Positions 1 to 7,756 of a DNA stretch of 64,000 nucleotides are shown here, one piece after another. A program made the translations under genes and the position numbers. How positions within the stretch are numbered: position 1 is the stretch's first letter; the number at the start of each line of letters is the position of its first letter. The notes under the pieces are model-generated. The model was not told the DNA's origin. It searched no databases and saw only the letters and a list, made by a program, of their open reading frames with translations. Source of the DNA: CAYWEM01 sp964457225 (GTDB lineage Bacteria > Acidobacteriota > Aminicenantia > UBA2199); NCBI GenBank assembly GCA_964457225.1, contig CAYWEM010000009.1:43292-107291 (forward strand), written 5' to 3'.

Positions 1-372
1 CGCCGCAGGTTCACGCAGATTGCCCCGGGCGAAACCCAGTGTCCGCCGACCGAGCAGGCGACAGATCAGGGAGGATTTGAGCAATCCCTGGAAATCCACT
101 ATCAGATCGAATTTTCCACGCCATTTGCCCAATAAACCCAGCAAATTTTTGAGTCTTCCCTTCTCTTTCAGCTGAACGGCGATCACCTGGTCGATGCCGG
201 AGAAATTCTCCAGCAACCTGGCGCCAGGGGGTTCGGCCAGCCAATATATCTCCGCGCCGGGCTTTTCCCGGCGCAGGGCGGCCAGGGCCGGCAGGGTGTG
301 AACTATGTCTCCCAGGGAGGATAACTTCACCAGCAGTATTCTTTCCCTGGAATACGGTTCCGGCTTGATCAT
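1..372 (-). CDS. Glycosyltransferase family 9 (ADP-heptose:LPS heptosyltransferase), N-terminal part
   Basis: Only the first 124 codons are present; the gene runs off the left edge. The N-terminus (LLVKLSSLGDIVHTLPAL) is the characteristic opening of GT9 heptosyltransferases such as WaaC/WaaF, which transfer heptose from ADP-heptose to the LPS inner core on the cytoplasmic face of the inner membrane. The ATG at 372 overlaps the stop of rfaE2 by 4 nt (ATGA), so the two are translationally coupled. The link to two ADP-heptose synthesis genes supports the substrate. Whether it is heptosyltransferase I or II cannot be told from this fragment. Confidence 0.85.
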   Translation of the reverse strand, partial: MIKPEPYSRERILLVKLSSLGDIVHTLPALAALRREKPGAEIYWLAEPPGARLLENFSGIDQVIAVQLKEKGRLKNLLGLLGKWRGKFDLIVDFQGLLKSSLICRLLGRRTLGFARGNLREPAA

Positions 373-869
373 TTTTCAGCCAGGGCCAGGATGGATTTCA
401 GAATGTCGGATGAGGAACGCACTTTGGCGCCGCCGACGATTCTTATTCGGCCTCCGTAGGAAGCGACCACATCTCTTTCTGGAACTGTCTGCGGAGTGTA
501 ATCGGAGCCCTTGCAGTGAAAATCGGGTTTCAGGGCCAGCAGGATTTCGGTTACGGTTGCCTGCCCGAACAAGGTGACGTAGTTGACGCATTCCAGGCTG
601 CTGATAAGCGCGACCCGCTCGTCTTCACGGAATATTCCCCGCCGGGCTCCTTTCAGCCTGCGCAGTGAATCATCGGAATTCAGGGCCACGACCAGGATGT
701 CGGCGATGCTCGCAGCTTCCTGCAAATAGCGCACGTGGCCGACGTGGATCAGGTCGAAACAGCCGTTGGCCAGCGCGATACTGCGGCCGGCTTCTCTTTC
801 GGCGGCCAGCAGGGATTGCAGTTCTTTCAGGGAGTGGAATTTAGCCGACGGCGTTGTACAGTTCATCAT
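369..869 (-). CDS. rfaE2: D-glycero-beta-D-manno-heptose 1-phosphate adenylyltransferase
   Basis: It transfers AMP from ATP to heptose 1-phosphate, the last activating step before ADP-heptose epimerisation. The nucleotidyltransferase signature NGCFDLIHVGHVRYLQ contains the HxGH catalytic motif. The C-terminus has the VPERDVV and the KVRSSSDI segments typical of the HldE C-terminal domain. It is a stand-alone protein of about 166 residues; in E. coli this domain is fused to the kinase. I chose the first of two adjacent ATGs (869/866); an in-frame ATG at 887 is also possible. It overlaps the 3' end of rfaE1 by about 29 nt and the next gene by 4 nt. Confidence 0.9.
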   Translation of the reverse strand: MMNCTTPSAKFHSLKELQSLLAAEREAGRSIALANGCFDLIHVGHVRYLQEAASIADILVVALNSDDSLRRLKGARRGIFREDERVALISSLECVNYVTLFGQATVTEILLALKPDFHCKGSDYTPQTVPERDVVASYGGRIRIVGGAKVRSSSDILKSILALAEK

Positions 870-1824
870 GGCTGATGGGGTAAGCACCTTCTTTCATGAC
901 CACGATTCCTCCAGCCGTGTTGGCCAGGATCGCGGCTTCGGCCAGGCTTGCCCCGGCCTGCAAGGCCAGGCTGACCACAGCCAGCACCGTGTCCCCGGCG
1001 CCGGTTACATCAACTATCTCTGGAGTGCCGAATATTTCTACGACCAGGGGCTCTTTGTCTTCCTCGAAAACGATCATGCCCTTGTGGCCGCGCTTGAGTA
1101 CCAGGCCCCGGGCTTCAATCCTCCGCCGCAGATTATGTCCGGCCTGCAGGAAATCACTTTCTTCCAGGAAATCGAGATCCGGATAAACAGCCTTCAGTTC
1201 GGGTTCATTGGGAGTGGCTACCGTGGCGCCCCGAAAAGCGGGCAGGTGCCGTCGTGAGTCAATGCAGGCCAGGTTTTCCGGAAACAAGCGGCGTATTTCA
1301 CTGAAAGCCTGTTCCTGGACCGATTGGGCCAGGTAATCCGAAACTATCAGGCTGGGGGTGTTTTTCATAAGGCCGCGGAGCCCGGCGGTCAATTCCTGCA
1401 GGGCTCTTTCCGGCAATGCCCGGCGGTGCAGGGAATCGATGCGCAGGATTTGCTGTTTCCGGGTGTTTTCCGCGCCGGAAAGGATACGGCTCTTTTTCGG
1501 CGTCCGGTAACCGGGCAAACTGACCAGTCCGGCCGTGCTGATGCCCTGCTCGGCCAGGGTGCGGCATAATTGCCGGCCGGGTTCGTCATCTCCGACCAGG
1601 CCCACCGGCAGGGGACGGGCTCCCAGGGAAAGTACGTTCAAGGCCACGTTGCCGGCGCCGCCGAGCTTGAAGCCGGTTTTTTCCAGTTCGGTCACGAGTA
1701 CCGGGGCTTCGCGGGAGACCCGGCCGGTTGAGGTGAAAACGTATTCATCCAGTATGAAATCACCCCAGACTACTACTTCCCGGCCGGGAAAGGAGGCGAT
1801 GATTTTTTTCAGAGCGGGGTTCAT
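841..1824 (-). CDS. rfaE1: D-glycero-beta-D-manno-heptose-7-phosphate kinase
   Basis: This 327-residue PfkB-family sugar kinase phosphorylates heptose 7-phosphate at C1 on the way to ADP-heptose. Visible features are the N-terminal VVWGDFILDEY, KLGGAGNVALN (substrate binding) and the C-terminal DVTGAGDTVLAVV, whose GAGD holds the catalytic aspartate. It corresponds to the N-terminal half of E. coli HldE, so here kinase and adenylyltransferase are split into two overlapping genes. No Shine-Dalgarno is visible before the ATG; instead a good promoter sits so close that the transcript should begin 0-2 nt before the start codon. Confidence 0.92.
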   Translation of the reverse strand: MNPALKKIIASFPGREVVVWGDFILDEYVFTSTGRVSREAPVLVTELEKTGFKLGGAGNVALNVLSLGARPLPVGLVGDDEPGRQLCRTLAEQGISTAGLVSLPGYRTPKKSRILSGAENTRKQQILRIDSLHRRALPERALQELTAGLRGLMKNTPSLIVSDYLAQSVQEQAFSEIRRLFPENLACIDSRRHLPAFRGATVATPNEPELKAVYPDLDFLEESDFLQAGHNLRRRIEARGLVLKRGHKGMIVFEEDKEPLVVEIFGTPEIVDVTGAGDTVLAVVSLALQAGASLAEAAILANTAGGIVVMKEGAYPISHDELYNAVG

Positions 1825-1832
1825 AAGGCGTT

Positions 1833-1861
1833 ATGGTACTCGATAGACCCGGGGGTGTCAA
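1833..1861 (-). promoter_or_regulatory. Promoter of rfaE1 (near-leaderless)
   Basis: On the minus strand: TTGACA (1861-1856), a 17-nt spacer, TACCAT (1838-1833), then 8 nt to the rfaE1 ATG at 1824. The -35 is a perfect consensus. The predicted start point falls within about 2 nt of the start codon. Confidence 0.65.
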
Positions 1862-1872
1862 TAGAAAAAAAG

Positions 1873-1945
1873 TGCCGGGACGCGGAATCGAACCACGGAC
1901 GCAGGGATTTTCAGTCCCTCGCTCTACCTTCTGAGCTATCCCGGC
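1873..1945 (-). tRNA. tRNA-Phe (GAA)
   Basis: A complete cloverleaf: acceptor stem GCCGGGA/TCCCGGC, D arm TAGCTCAGAAGGTAGAGC, anticodon stem AGGGA/TCCCT with loop CTGAAAA (anticodon GAA), T arm with GGTTCGATTCC, discriminator A. CCA is not encoded; the 3' end runs directly into CTTTTTTT, a likely termination/processing tail. It lies upstream of and on the same strand as rfaE1, but rfaE1 has its own promoter in between. Confidence 0.97.
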
Positions 1946-2006
1946 ACTGCAGGTTCATATGATAAACTAATTGAAGATGGACGTCAAGAACATTTTTCCT
2001 TTCCGA

Positions 2007-2035
2007 TTGACAAGCCCGGTTTTTTCCCTGATCAT
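2007..2035 (+). promoter_or_regulatory. Promoter upstream of recD2
   Basis: TTGACA (2007-2012), 17-nt spacer, GATCAT (2030-2035). The expected start point near 2042 is just before an ATG at 2045 that opens a 26-codon ORF ending at 2125, only 4 nt before the recD2 ATG at 2130. The -10 is weak (4 of 6). Confidence 0.5.
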
Positions 2036-2129
2036 GATTGCGCCATGATCTTGCTCAACTTGAAAAAAAAATGCCGGTACCCGGCCCGGCGGCCGCAGTA
2101 TGCGGGGCTGAACGGCGGCGGGTAAGCTG

Positions 2130-4274
2130 ATGAACCGGGTCAAGGTCAGAATAACCCGGCTGGTTTACTACGAGCCGACTTCCGGTTTCACCGTGTTGCG
2201 GGCCATGGACCTGGATTCAGGAGCCAAGGTGAACCTGGTCGGCGTCCTGCCGGACGTTCATTCCGGAGACCGTCTGCAGGTCCATGCCGAGCATATCGTT
2301 CATCCCCGTTTCGGTCCCCAGTTGAAAGTGATCAGCTTCGAGCGCCTGGTTCCCGAGGATGAAGAAGCCATCGTCAATTACCTGGCCGCCGGACGTATCA
2401 AGGGGCTGGGGAAAAAAACCGCCGCCAGAATCGCCGCTTACTTCGGGGCGGAAACGTTCAAAGTGCTGGAAAAGGAGCCCGGGCGGCTGGCCGAAGTGCC
2501 CGGACTGAACCGCAAGGTCAGGGAGGAATTGAGCCGCAGTTTTCAGGACAACCTGGTCACCCGGGAACTGAACCTGAAACTTGCCCCCTTCGGCATCGGC
2601 CCGGAGACCATTTTTAAAATCCAGCGTGAATTCGGCGACCGCTCCCTGGATGTTCTGCACAGTGATCCTTTCCAGTTGGTAGGTCTGATCAGGGGCATCG
2701 GCTTCGGCACCGCGGACGCCATAGGCCGCGCACTGGGCCTGGATTCAGAGAATCCCGGCCGGATCAGGGCCGGGATAATGCACCTGGTGGAAGGGCGCGA
2801 GCAGGGTTACGGCGATCTGTACATGGATGAAGCCGAGCTTCTGCAGGCCGCGACCCGGCTGCTCGGAGTAAGGGAAAACCTTTTGTTTGAAGGCTTGGCC
2901 GGCCTGCTGGCCCGTGGTCAACTGGTATCCGAGGATATACCTCCCCCGATGGTGCAGAGTGCCCGGAATCACGTGCTGGAGAAGGAATCCGCGCGCCTGT
3001 TGCTGAAGATCATGAACACGGGAAAAGAAGCACTGGAGACTTCCCGCAGGCAATGGCCCCCGGCCGCCGGGGAGCTGAGTGAAGAGCAATGCCTGGCGGT
3101 GGAAACCGCGCTTCGCACCCAGGTGCTTATCATCAGTGGCGGTCCGGGCAGCGGCAAAACCACGCTGATCCGCGGCCTGGTCGAAGTATTCAATGCCCTG
3201 CACCAGCGCGTGGCCCTGGCCGCGCCGACCGGGCGGGCGGCCAAGCGTATCGAGGAAAGCACCGGTCACCGGGCGGCCACCCTGCATCGCCTGTTGAAGT
3301 ACAACCCGGAGAACGGCCAGTTTCTTTACCAGCAGAGTAATCCCCTGCCGGCCGACCTGGTGGTGGTGGATGAGTTCTCCATGGTCGATGCCTTTCTGTT
3401 CCATGCCTTGTTGCGGGCCGTCTCCCCCCGGACCAGGCTGATTTTCATCGGTGACCGGGACCAGCTGCCGCCGGTCGGCCCGGGCAATGTTTTTCGGGAT
3501 ATCATCGCCTGCGGCCTGCTGCCGGTTTTCCTGCTGCAGAACAATTACCGCCAGCACGAAGGCAGCCGTATCGTGCAGAACGCCTGGCGCATAAACCAGG
3601 GGCAGGATTTACTGCTCGGTGACAACAAGCCGGAAGAAGATTTTCTCTTTCTGCGGGTGCATGATGAAGAGAACGCGATAAAAAGAGTATTGCAGGCGCT
3701 TTCATATTACAGCGCAGAATTTCCGGTTGATTCCTTCCGCCTGCAGGTACTGGCCCCGATGTACCGCGGCCAGGCCGGCATCGACAGGCTGAACCAGCTT
3801 ATCCAGGAGAGCTTCCAGCCCGGTCCCTTCCTGTGCCGCCGGGATAAAATGGGTTTCAAGGCCGGCGACAAGGTGATGCAGTTGAAAAACAACTATGACA
3901 AGGAAGTTTTCAACGGCGACCAGGGCAGGGTACTGGAATACGACCGTGAGCGCCGGGTGCTGTTTGTGGATTTCGACGGCCTGCCGGTGGAATACGGCCA
4001 GGAAGAACTCGACGAATTGACGCTGGCCTACGCGGTATCTATTCACAAGGCCCAGGGCTCTGAATACGACCAGGTCATCTGCCTGTTGTTGCCGGCACAT
4101 CGCCGCCTGCTTTTCAAAGAGCTTTTTTACACGGCCGTGACCAGGGCCCGTCGCCGTTTCATCCTCTTCTCGGACGAGGAAACCGTAAACGCGGCTGTCA
4201 GCCGATCATCACCGGTACTGCGCCGCACCCTGCTGCAGAAAAGGCTTCTTGAACAGGCCGATCCGGGCGGCTGA
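2130..4274 (+). CDS. recD2: RecD2-like ATP-dependent 5'-3' DNA helicase
   Basis: This 714-residue protein has the RecD2 architecture: an N-terminal OB-like domain, helix-hairpin-helix repeats (GRIKGLGKKTAARIAAYFG and a second around VPGLNRKVREELS), then SF1B helicase motifs. Motif I is GGPGSGKTT near residue 336, motif II VVVDEFSMVD, motif III FIGDRDQLPPVGPGN, and the C-terminal motif SIHKAQGSEYDQV plus YTAVTRARRR (motif VI). RecD2 acts without RecBC in DNA repair and replication-fork maintenance. The length is normal for the family. It is the first gene of a plus-strand run; no strong Shine-Dalgarno precedes the ATG, and a short ORF ends 4 nt upstream. Confidence 0.93.
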   Translation: MNRVKVRITRLVYYEPTSGFTVLRAMDLDSGAKVNLVGVLPDVHSGDRLQVHAEHIVHPRFGPQLKVISFERLVPEDEEAIVNYLAAGRIKGLGKKTAARIAAYFGAETFKVLEKEPGRLAEVPGLNRKVREELSRSFQDNLVTRELNLKLAPFGIGPETIFKIQREFGDRSLDVLHSDPFQLVGLIRGIGFGTADAIGRALGLDSENPGRIRAGIMHLVEGREQGYGDLYMDEAELLQAATRLLGVRENLLFEGLAGLLARGQLVSEDIPPPMVQSARNHVLEKESARLLLKIMNTGKEALETSRRQWPPAAGELSEEQCLAVETALRTQVLIISGGPGSGKTTLIRGLVEVFNALHQRVALAAPTGRAAKRIEESTGHRAATLHRLLKYNPENGQFLYQQSNPLPADLVVVDEFSMVDAFLFHALLRAVSPRTRLIFIGDRDQLPPVGPGNVFRDIIACGLLPVFLLQNNYRQHEGSRIVQNAWRINQGQDLLLGDNKPEEDFLFLRVHDEENAIKRVLQALSYYSAEFPVDSFRLQVLAPMYRGQAGIDRLNQLIQESFQPGPFLCRRDKMGFKAGDKVMQLKNNYDKEVFNGDQGRVLEYDRERRVLFVDFDGLPVEYGQEELDELTLAYAVSIHKAQGSEYDQVICLLLPAHRRLLFKELFYTAVTRARRRFILFSDEETVNAAVSRSSPVLRRTLLQKRLLEQADPGG

Positions 4275-4289
4275 GGGCCTGGTTCCCTG

Positions 4290-4298
4290 TGCTATAAT
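4290..4298 (+). promoter_or_regulatory. Extended -10 promoter of the 4305 radical SAM gene
   Basis: TGC-TATAAT is an extended -10 (TGn plus consensus hexamer). It is followed by 6 nt and then the GTG start codon, which puts +1 on the first base of the gene. No convincing -35 hexamer and no Shine-Dalgarno are seen. Confidence 0.55.
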
Positions 4299-4304
4299 GG
4301 TGCG

Positions 4305-5684
4305 GTGAAAAAAGTCCTGTTACTCAACCCGCCGGCCGATTCCCTGCTGATCCGGGAGTACTACTCGTCTTTCAGCGCCAAGGCGGCTTACTACTGGCCG
4401 CCCCAGGACCTGGTGGTGCTCAGCGGCCTTTTAACGCCTCATTTTGAATTGCGGGTCATAGATGCCGTGGCCGGGCGACTCTCCCGGGAAAAGGTTCTGC
4501 GGATGATCGCGGCTGAGGATTTCAGCGCCCTGGTGTTCAGTACCGGTTCGGCCTCCCTCCTCCAGGACAGCGCCTTTGCCGGGGAACTGAAAAAACGTTT
4601 TCCTGAAATACTGCTGGCGGCTTCCGCGGGCATCATCAAGTTCGATCCGGCCGGGTTCATGGCCCGTTTCCCGGATATAGACGCCGGACTGCTCGATTTC
4701 AGTGACCCGGAAATAATTTCTTTCCTGCACGGTGAACCGGGTCCCTGGAGAACCATCTGGCAGCGCCGCCGGGGCGTTTTACAGCCTGCGGGCGGAGATT
4801 TCTCGGCCCCTTTTTCCATCGCTCCCCCGAGACATGACCTGTTCCCCTACCGGCAGTGCTTTCTGCCGACCGCCAGGCGTCGCCCCTTCGCCGTAGTGGT
4901 TACTTCCCTGGGTTGTCCTCATGCCTGTCGTTTCTGCACCGCCGGGGCTTACGGCTGGAAATTGAGGCCGGCCCAAAATGTCCTGGAGGAATTGTCCTTC
5001 ATCAGATCCCTGGGTTTTCCGGAGTTGTTGTTTCTGGATCCCAGCTTCACCGTGCACGGTGACCACAGCCGGTCAATTCTGCAAGGTATGATTTCCTCGG
5101 GCTTTGGTTTTTCGTTTTCCGGCAACGCCGATATCCGCACTTTATCCGAGGAAAAAATAGTACTGTTGAAGGAGGCGGGTTGTCATACCCTGTACCTGGG
5201 CCTGGAAAGCGGGAGTGACAGGCTGCTGCAGCGTTACGGCAAGCCCCTGGACACGAACGGAGCCCGGCGCAGTGTCAGCGCCTTGCGCCGGCACGGTATC
5301 AGGACCCTGGGTTACTTCATCATCGGTCTGCCCGGGGAAAACGCGGCAAGCGCGCGTCAAACCATTGACCTGGCCAGGGAGCTGGACCTGGATTTCGCCT
5401 CTTTCGCCATGGCCACACCTGATATAGGCACCGACCTGCGGGCCGAGGCCCTGCAAAAAGGTTGGATCAGCAAAGACACGGACAGCTTTGACAGCTCGGT
5501 TTCCGCCGTGCTCGACCTGGAGGAATTCCCGGCGGCCCAGGTGCTCGAGTGGCGGCGTCGGGCCGAAAGAGAATTCTACCTGCGGCCCGGTTATATCTGG
5601 AACCGGCTGAAAACAATAGACTCGCCGCGTGACTTCTGCATGTTGGTGCGGGCCGGGCGGGCCGCCCTGAGGAGGATGATCTGA
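4305..5684 (+). CDS. B12-binding-type radical SAM protein, substrate unknown
   Basis: Residues 1-150 have the layout of a cobalamin-binding (Rossmann) domain seen in B12-dependent radical SAM enzymes (VLLLNPPADS at the start). The radical SAM domain follows, with CPHACRFC (CxxxCxxC) near residue 205 to ligate the 4Fe-4S cluster, and later LYLGLESGSDRLLQ and GYFIIGLPGE, as in the Elp3/MiaB-like fold (SMART Elp3). The GTG start is supported by an extended -10 box 6 nt upstream. Its TGA overlaps the ATG of the methyltransferase by 1 nt, so the pair probably act together, perhaps in lipid or glycan tailoring; that role is inference. Confidence 0.85.
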   Translation: MKKVLLLNPPADSLLIREYYSSFSAKAAYYWPPQDLVVLSGLLTPHFELRVIDAVAGRLSREKVLRMIAAEDFSALVFSTGSASLLQDSAFAGELKKRFPEILLAASAGIIKFDPAGFMARFPDIDAGLLDFSDPEIISFLHGEPGPWRTIWQRRRGVLQPAGGDFSAPFSIAPPRHDLFPYRQCFLPTARRRPFAVVVTSLGCPHACRFCTAGAYGWKLRPAQNVLEELSFIRSLGFPELLFLDPSFTVHGDHSRSILQGMISSGFGFSFSGNADIRTLSEEKIVLLKEAGCHTLYLGLESGSDRLLQRYGKPLDTNGARRSVSALRRHGIRTLGYFIIGLPGENAASARQTIDLARELDLDFASFAMATPDIGTDLRAEALQKGWISKDTDSFDSSVSAVLDLEEFPAAQVLEWRRRAEREFYLRPGYIWNRLKTIDSPRDFCMLVRAGRAALRRMI

Positions 5685-6331
5685 TGAAAGAGCTTTACCG
5701 CGGGCTGGGCTGGAGGGGCCGCTTTTACTGGGCGGTCAAGCAGCGCATTTTCCCCCTGGATGCCTTGCGCCGGCTTTTTCCCCCGGCCCGCAGGCTGGTT
5801 GACCTGGGTTGCGGCAACGGCCTCTTTTCCCTTTTCCTGGCCCGGCTTTACCCGCAGATGGAGATAATCGGTACTGATATAGACGAGCGCAAGCTTGAAG
5901 CCGCCCGGTCCATGGCCGGGGCCGCCGGGCTGGAAAACCTTTCTTTTGTCCAGGCTGATGTCAGCGGCCTGCATATTCCCAGGGCCGATTTTTTTCTCTG
6001 CGTTGACCTGCTCTACCTGCTTCCCTTCGAAGTACAGGAAAAAACGGCCGCGGCCGTGGCCGCTGCCATGGAGCCCGGCGGGACTTTCCTGCTCAAGGAA
6101 ATGGACACGAGGCCTACCTGGAAGTATTACTGGAACCTGTTCCAGGAAACCCTGGCCGTGCGCCTGCTGGGTTTCACCCGGGGCGGCCGCTTCTATTTCC
6201 GGCCGGCGGCTGAAACGGCGGCCATGCTGGAAAAAGCCGGCCTGGAAGTGCAGGTTGTTTCCCTGCAGGCCGGATACCCCTATCCGCACACTGCTTTTAT
6301 CGCCCGCAAACCCGGGCCTGCCGGGAACTGA
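5684..6331 (+). CDS. Class I SAM-dependent methyltransferase
   Basis: A 215-residue Rossmann-fold methyltransferase. Motif I is VDLGCGNGLFSLFLA, the acidic residue binding the ribose is in IIGTDIDERKLEAA, and motif III/IV is around QADVSGLHIPRADFFLCVDLLYLLP. A C-terminal stretch (VQVVSLQAGYPYPHTAFIARKP) closes the fold. It overlaps the preceding radical SAM gene by 1 nt (TGATG), a two-gene operon. The substrate cannot be read from the sequence; small-molecule or lipid substrates are typical of this subfamily. Confidence 0.85.
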   Translation: MKELYRGLGWRGRFYWAVKQRIFPLDALRRLFPPARRLVDLGCGNGLFSLFLARLYPQMEIIGTDIDERKLEAARSMAGAAGLENLSFVQADVSGLHIPRADFFLCVDLLYLLPFEVQEKTAAAVAAAMEPGGTFLLKEMDTRPTWKYYWNLFQETLAVRLLGFTRGGRFYFRPAAETAAMLEKAGLEVQVVSLQAGYPYPHTAFIARKPGPAGN

Positions 6332-6417
6332 GCCCGGGTACAGAAAAAACACCGCTCCGGTCCCAGTCCTGATTCAATAAAAAATGTAAAAGGCCGAAAT
6401 AACCCGGGAAACACAAC

Positions 6418-6699
6418 ATGACCATTGATATTGAAATTGGAGAGGAAACAGTTAAGGCTGGATCCAGGGAGCGCCCGGCTCCGGCTGAAATGATCGAGGG
6501 CCGAGTGCTGGAACTGCGCCCGGCCAGGCGTACTTCCGTGCTTGACCGGGAAGGGCTGGAGGACAAGCGGCAAAACGGCGCTGTCCCCGATCCCCTGACT
6601 GCCAGAATACTGACCCTGCTAGTCCCGGAGGGCCTGCGCCTGCCGGCCGACCTGGACCGGGGTAATTACCGGGTTTTTTTACAAATAGTCAGGAAATAA
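6418..6699 (+). CDS. Small hypothetical protein, 93 aa
   Basis: I do not recognise this family. The frame has the GC-biased third positions seen in neighbouring genes and encodes a soluble, charged protein ending LPADLDRGNYRVFLQIVRK. It lies between the methyltransferase and the convergent apbE, 4 nt from the apbE stop. Translation signals are weak (GGGAAA about 7 nt before the ATG). No membrane segment or signal peptide is visible. It could be a real small gene, or chance coding on the antisense of nothing else; the former seems more likely. Confidence 0.45.
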   Translation: MTIDIEIGEETVKAGSRERPAPAEMIEGRVLELRPARRTSVLDREGLEDKRQNGAVPDPLTARILTLLVPEGLRLPADLDRGNYRVFLQIVRK

Positions 6700-6703
6700 G
6701 AGC

Positions 6704-7747
6704 TCATTTCTCGAGCAAAACCCTGAAAGCCGGGGTCATTTCCTCCCGGAATGAATCACCCCGGCGCGAAATTAAAAGTGCGGCCCAACCCCGGTTGAGT
6801 GCCAGGCGCAGGCCTTCCTCCGGTCCCAGCACGTTCAGGGCCGTGGCCAGTGCATCGGCTTCCAGGCAGCTTTCCGCCAGCACCGAGACCGAGGCCAGGT
6901 CATGCTCAACAGGTCTTCCACTGCGCGGATCTATGGTGTGGGAGTAGCGTTTCCCCTCTGATTCAATGAAATTGTAATAATCTCCGGAAGTGGCCAGGGC
7001 CAGATCCGAAAGGGATATCACCCGTTGCAGGCTCATGCTTTCGGTATCCGGCCTGAGAATGCCCACCCGCCAGGGATCTTTTTGCTCATTGCGCCCCCTG
7101 GCTTTGAGCTCTCCGCCTATTTCCACCAGGAAATCGGAATATCCTTCAGCCTCCAGGAGATCGGCGAGCTGGTCAACCGCGAAACCCTTGGCTATGGCCG
7201 CCAGGTCAATCATCATTCCGGGCTTCAGCTTGCGCAGGGCCGATCCATCAGCTTCGATTTCCAGGAATGAATAGCCGGTTCGGGCCATGGCCCGGCTTAT
7301 CTGTTCATCGGTTGGCAGAGACCTTGGTTTATCCGCATCCCAGAAACCCCAGGTTTTTACCAGGGGGGCAACGGTGATGTCGAAAGCTCCCCCGGTCAAC
7401 CGGCTGATTTCCAGGGAGCGGCTGACCACCAGGCCGGTCAGCGGTGAAACCTGGAACCAGTCGTTTTCCGCTGCATTGTTGAAGGCGCTGATTTCCGAGT
7501 CAGGCCGGAAAGTCGAAAAGAGGAGGTTCAATTCCTCCAGGCGCGCATTCACCCGGTTGCGCAGTACTGATTTGGCCTCTTCAGGGGAAAGAGCGTTTTG
7601 CGGCCGCCACAGGGTCCGGATGCTGTAACTGGTGCCCATGGTCAGGCCGTTGATGGTCAAGAGCCGGGATTGGTTGTTTTTACAGGCGGTGAAAGCGGCC
7701 AGCAAGAGCAGTGGAAGCAGGAACAACCGTTTCTTGCCCGGGCCCAT
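6704..7747 (-). CDS. apbE: FAD:protein FMN transferase, lipoprotein
   Basis: ApbE attaches FMN to threonine of target proteins, here most likely NqrB and NqrC. The protein begins with a lipoprotein signal (LLLLAAFTAC, lipidated Cys near residue 22), so it acts in the periplasm. Family motifs are NGLTMGTSYSIR, GGAFDITVAPLVKTWGF, DLAAIAKGFAVDQLADLL, VEIGGELKARG and TSGDYYNF...YSHTIDPRSGRPV, which bind FAD and Mg2+. Length (347 aa) is normal. I chose the ATG at 7747 over an upstream TTG. It is the last gene of the nqr operon, 9 nt after nqrF. Confidence 0.95.
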   Translation of the reverse strand: MGPGKKRLFLLPLLLLAAFTACKNNQSRLLTINGLTMGTSYSIRTLWRPQNALSPEEAKSVLRNRVNARLEELNLLFSTFRPDSEISAFNNAAENDWFQVSPLTGLVVSRSLEISRLTGGAFDITVAPLVKTWGFWDADKPRSLPTDEQISRAMARTGYSFLEIEADGSALRKLKPGMMIDLAAIAKGFAVDQLADLLEAEGYSDFLVEIGGELKARGRNEQKDPWRVGILRPDTESMSLQRVISLSDLALATSGDYYNFIESEGKRYSHTIDPRSGRPVEHDLASVSVLAESCLEADALATALNVLGPEEGLRLALNRGWAALLISRRGDSFREEMTPAFRVLLEK

Positions 7748-7756
7748 CAAATCTCG

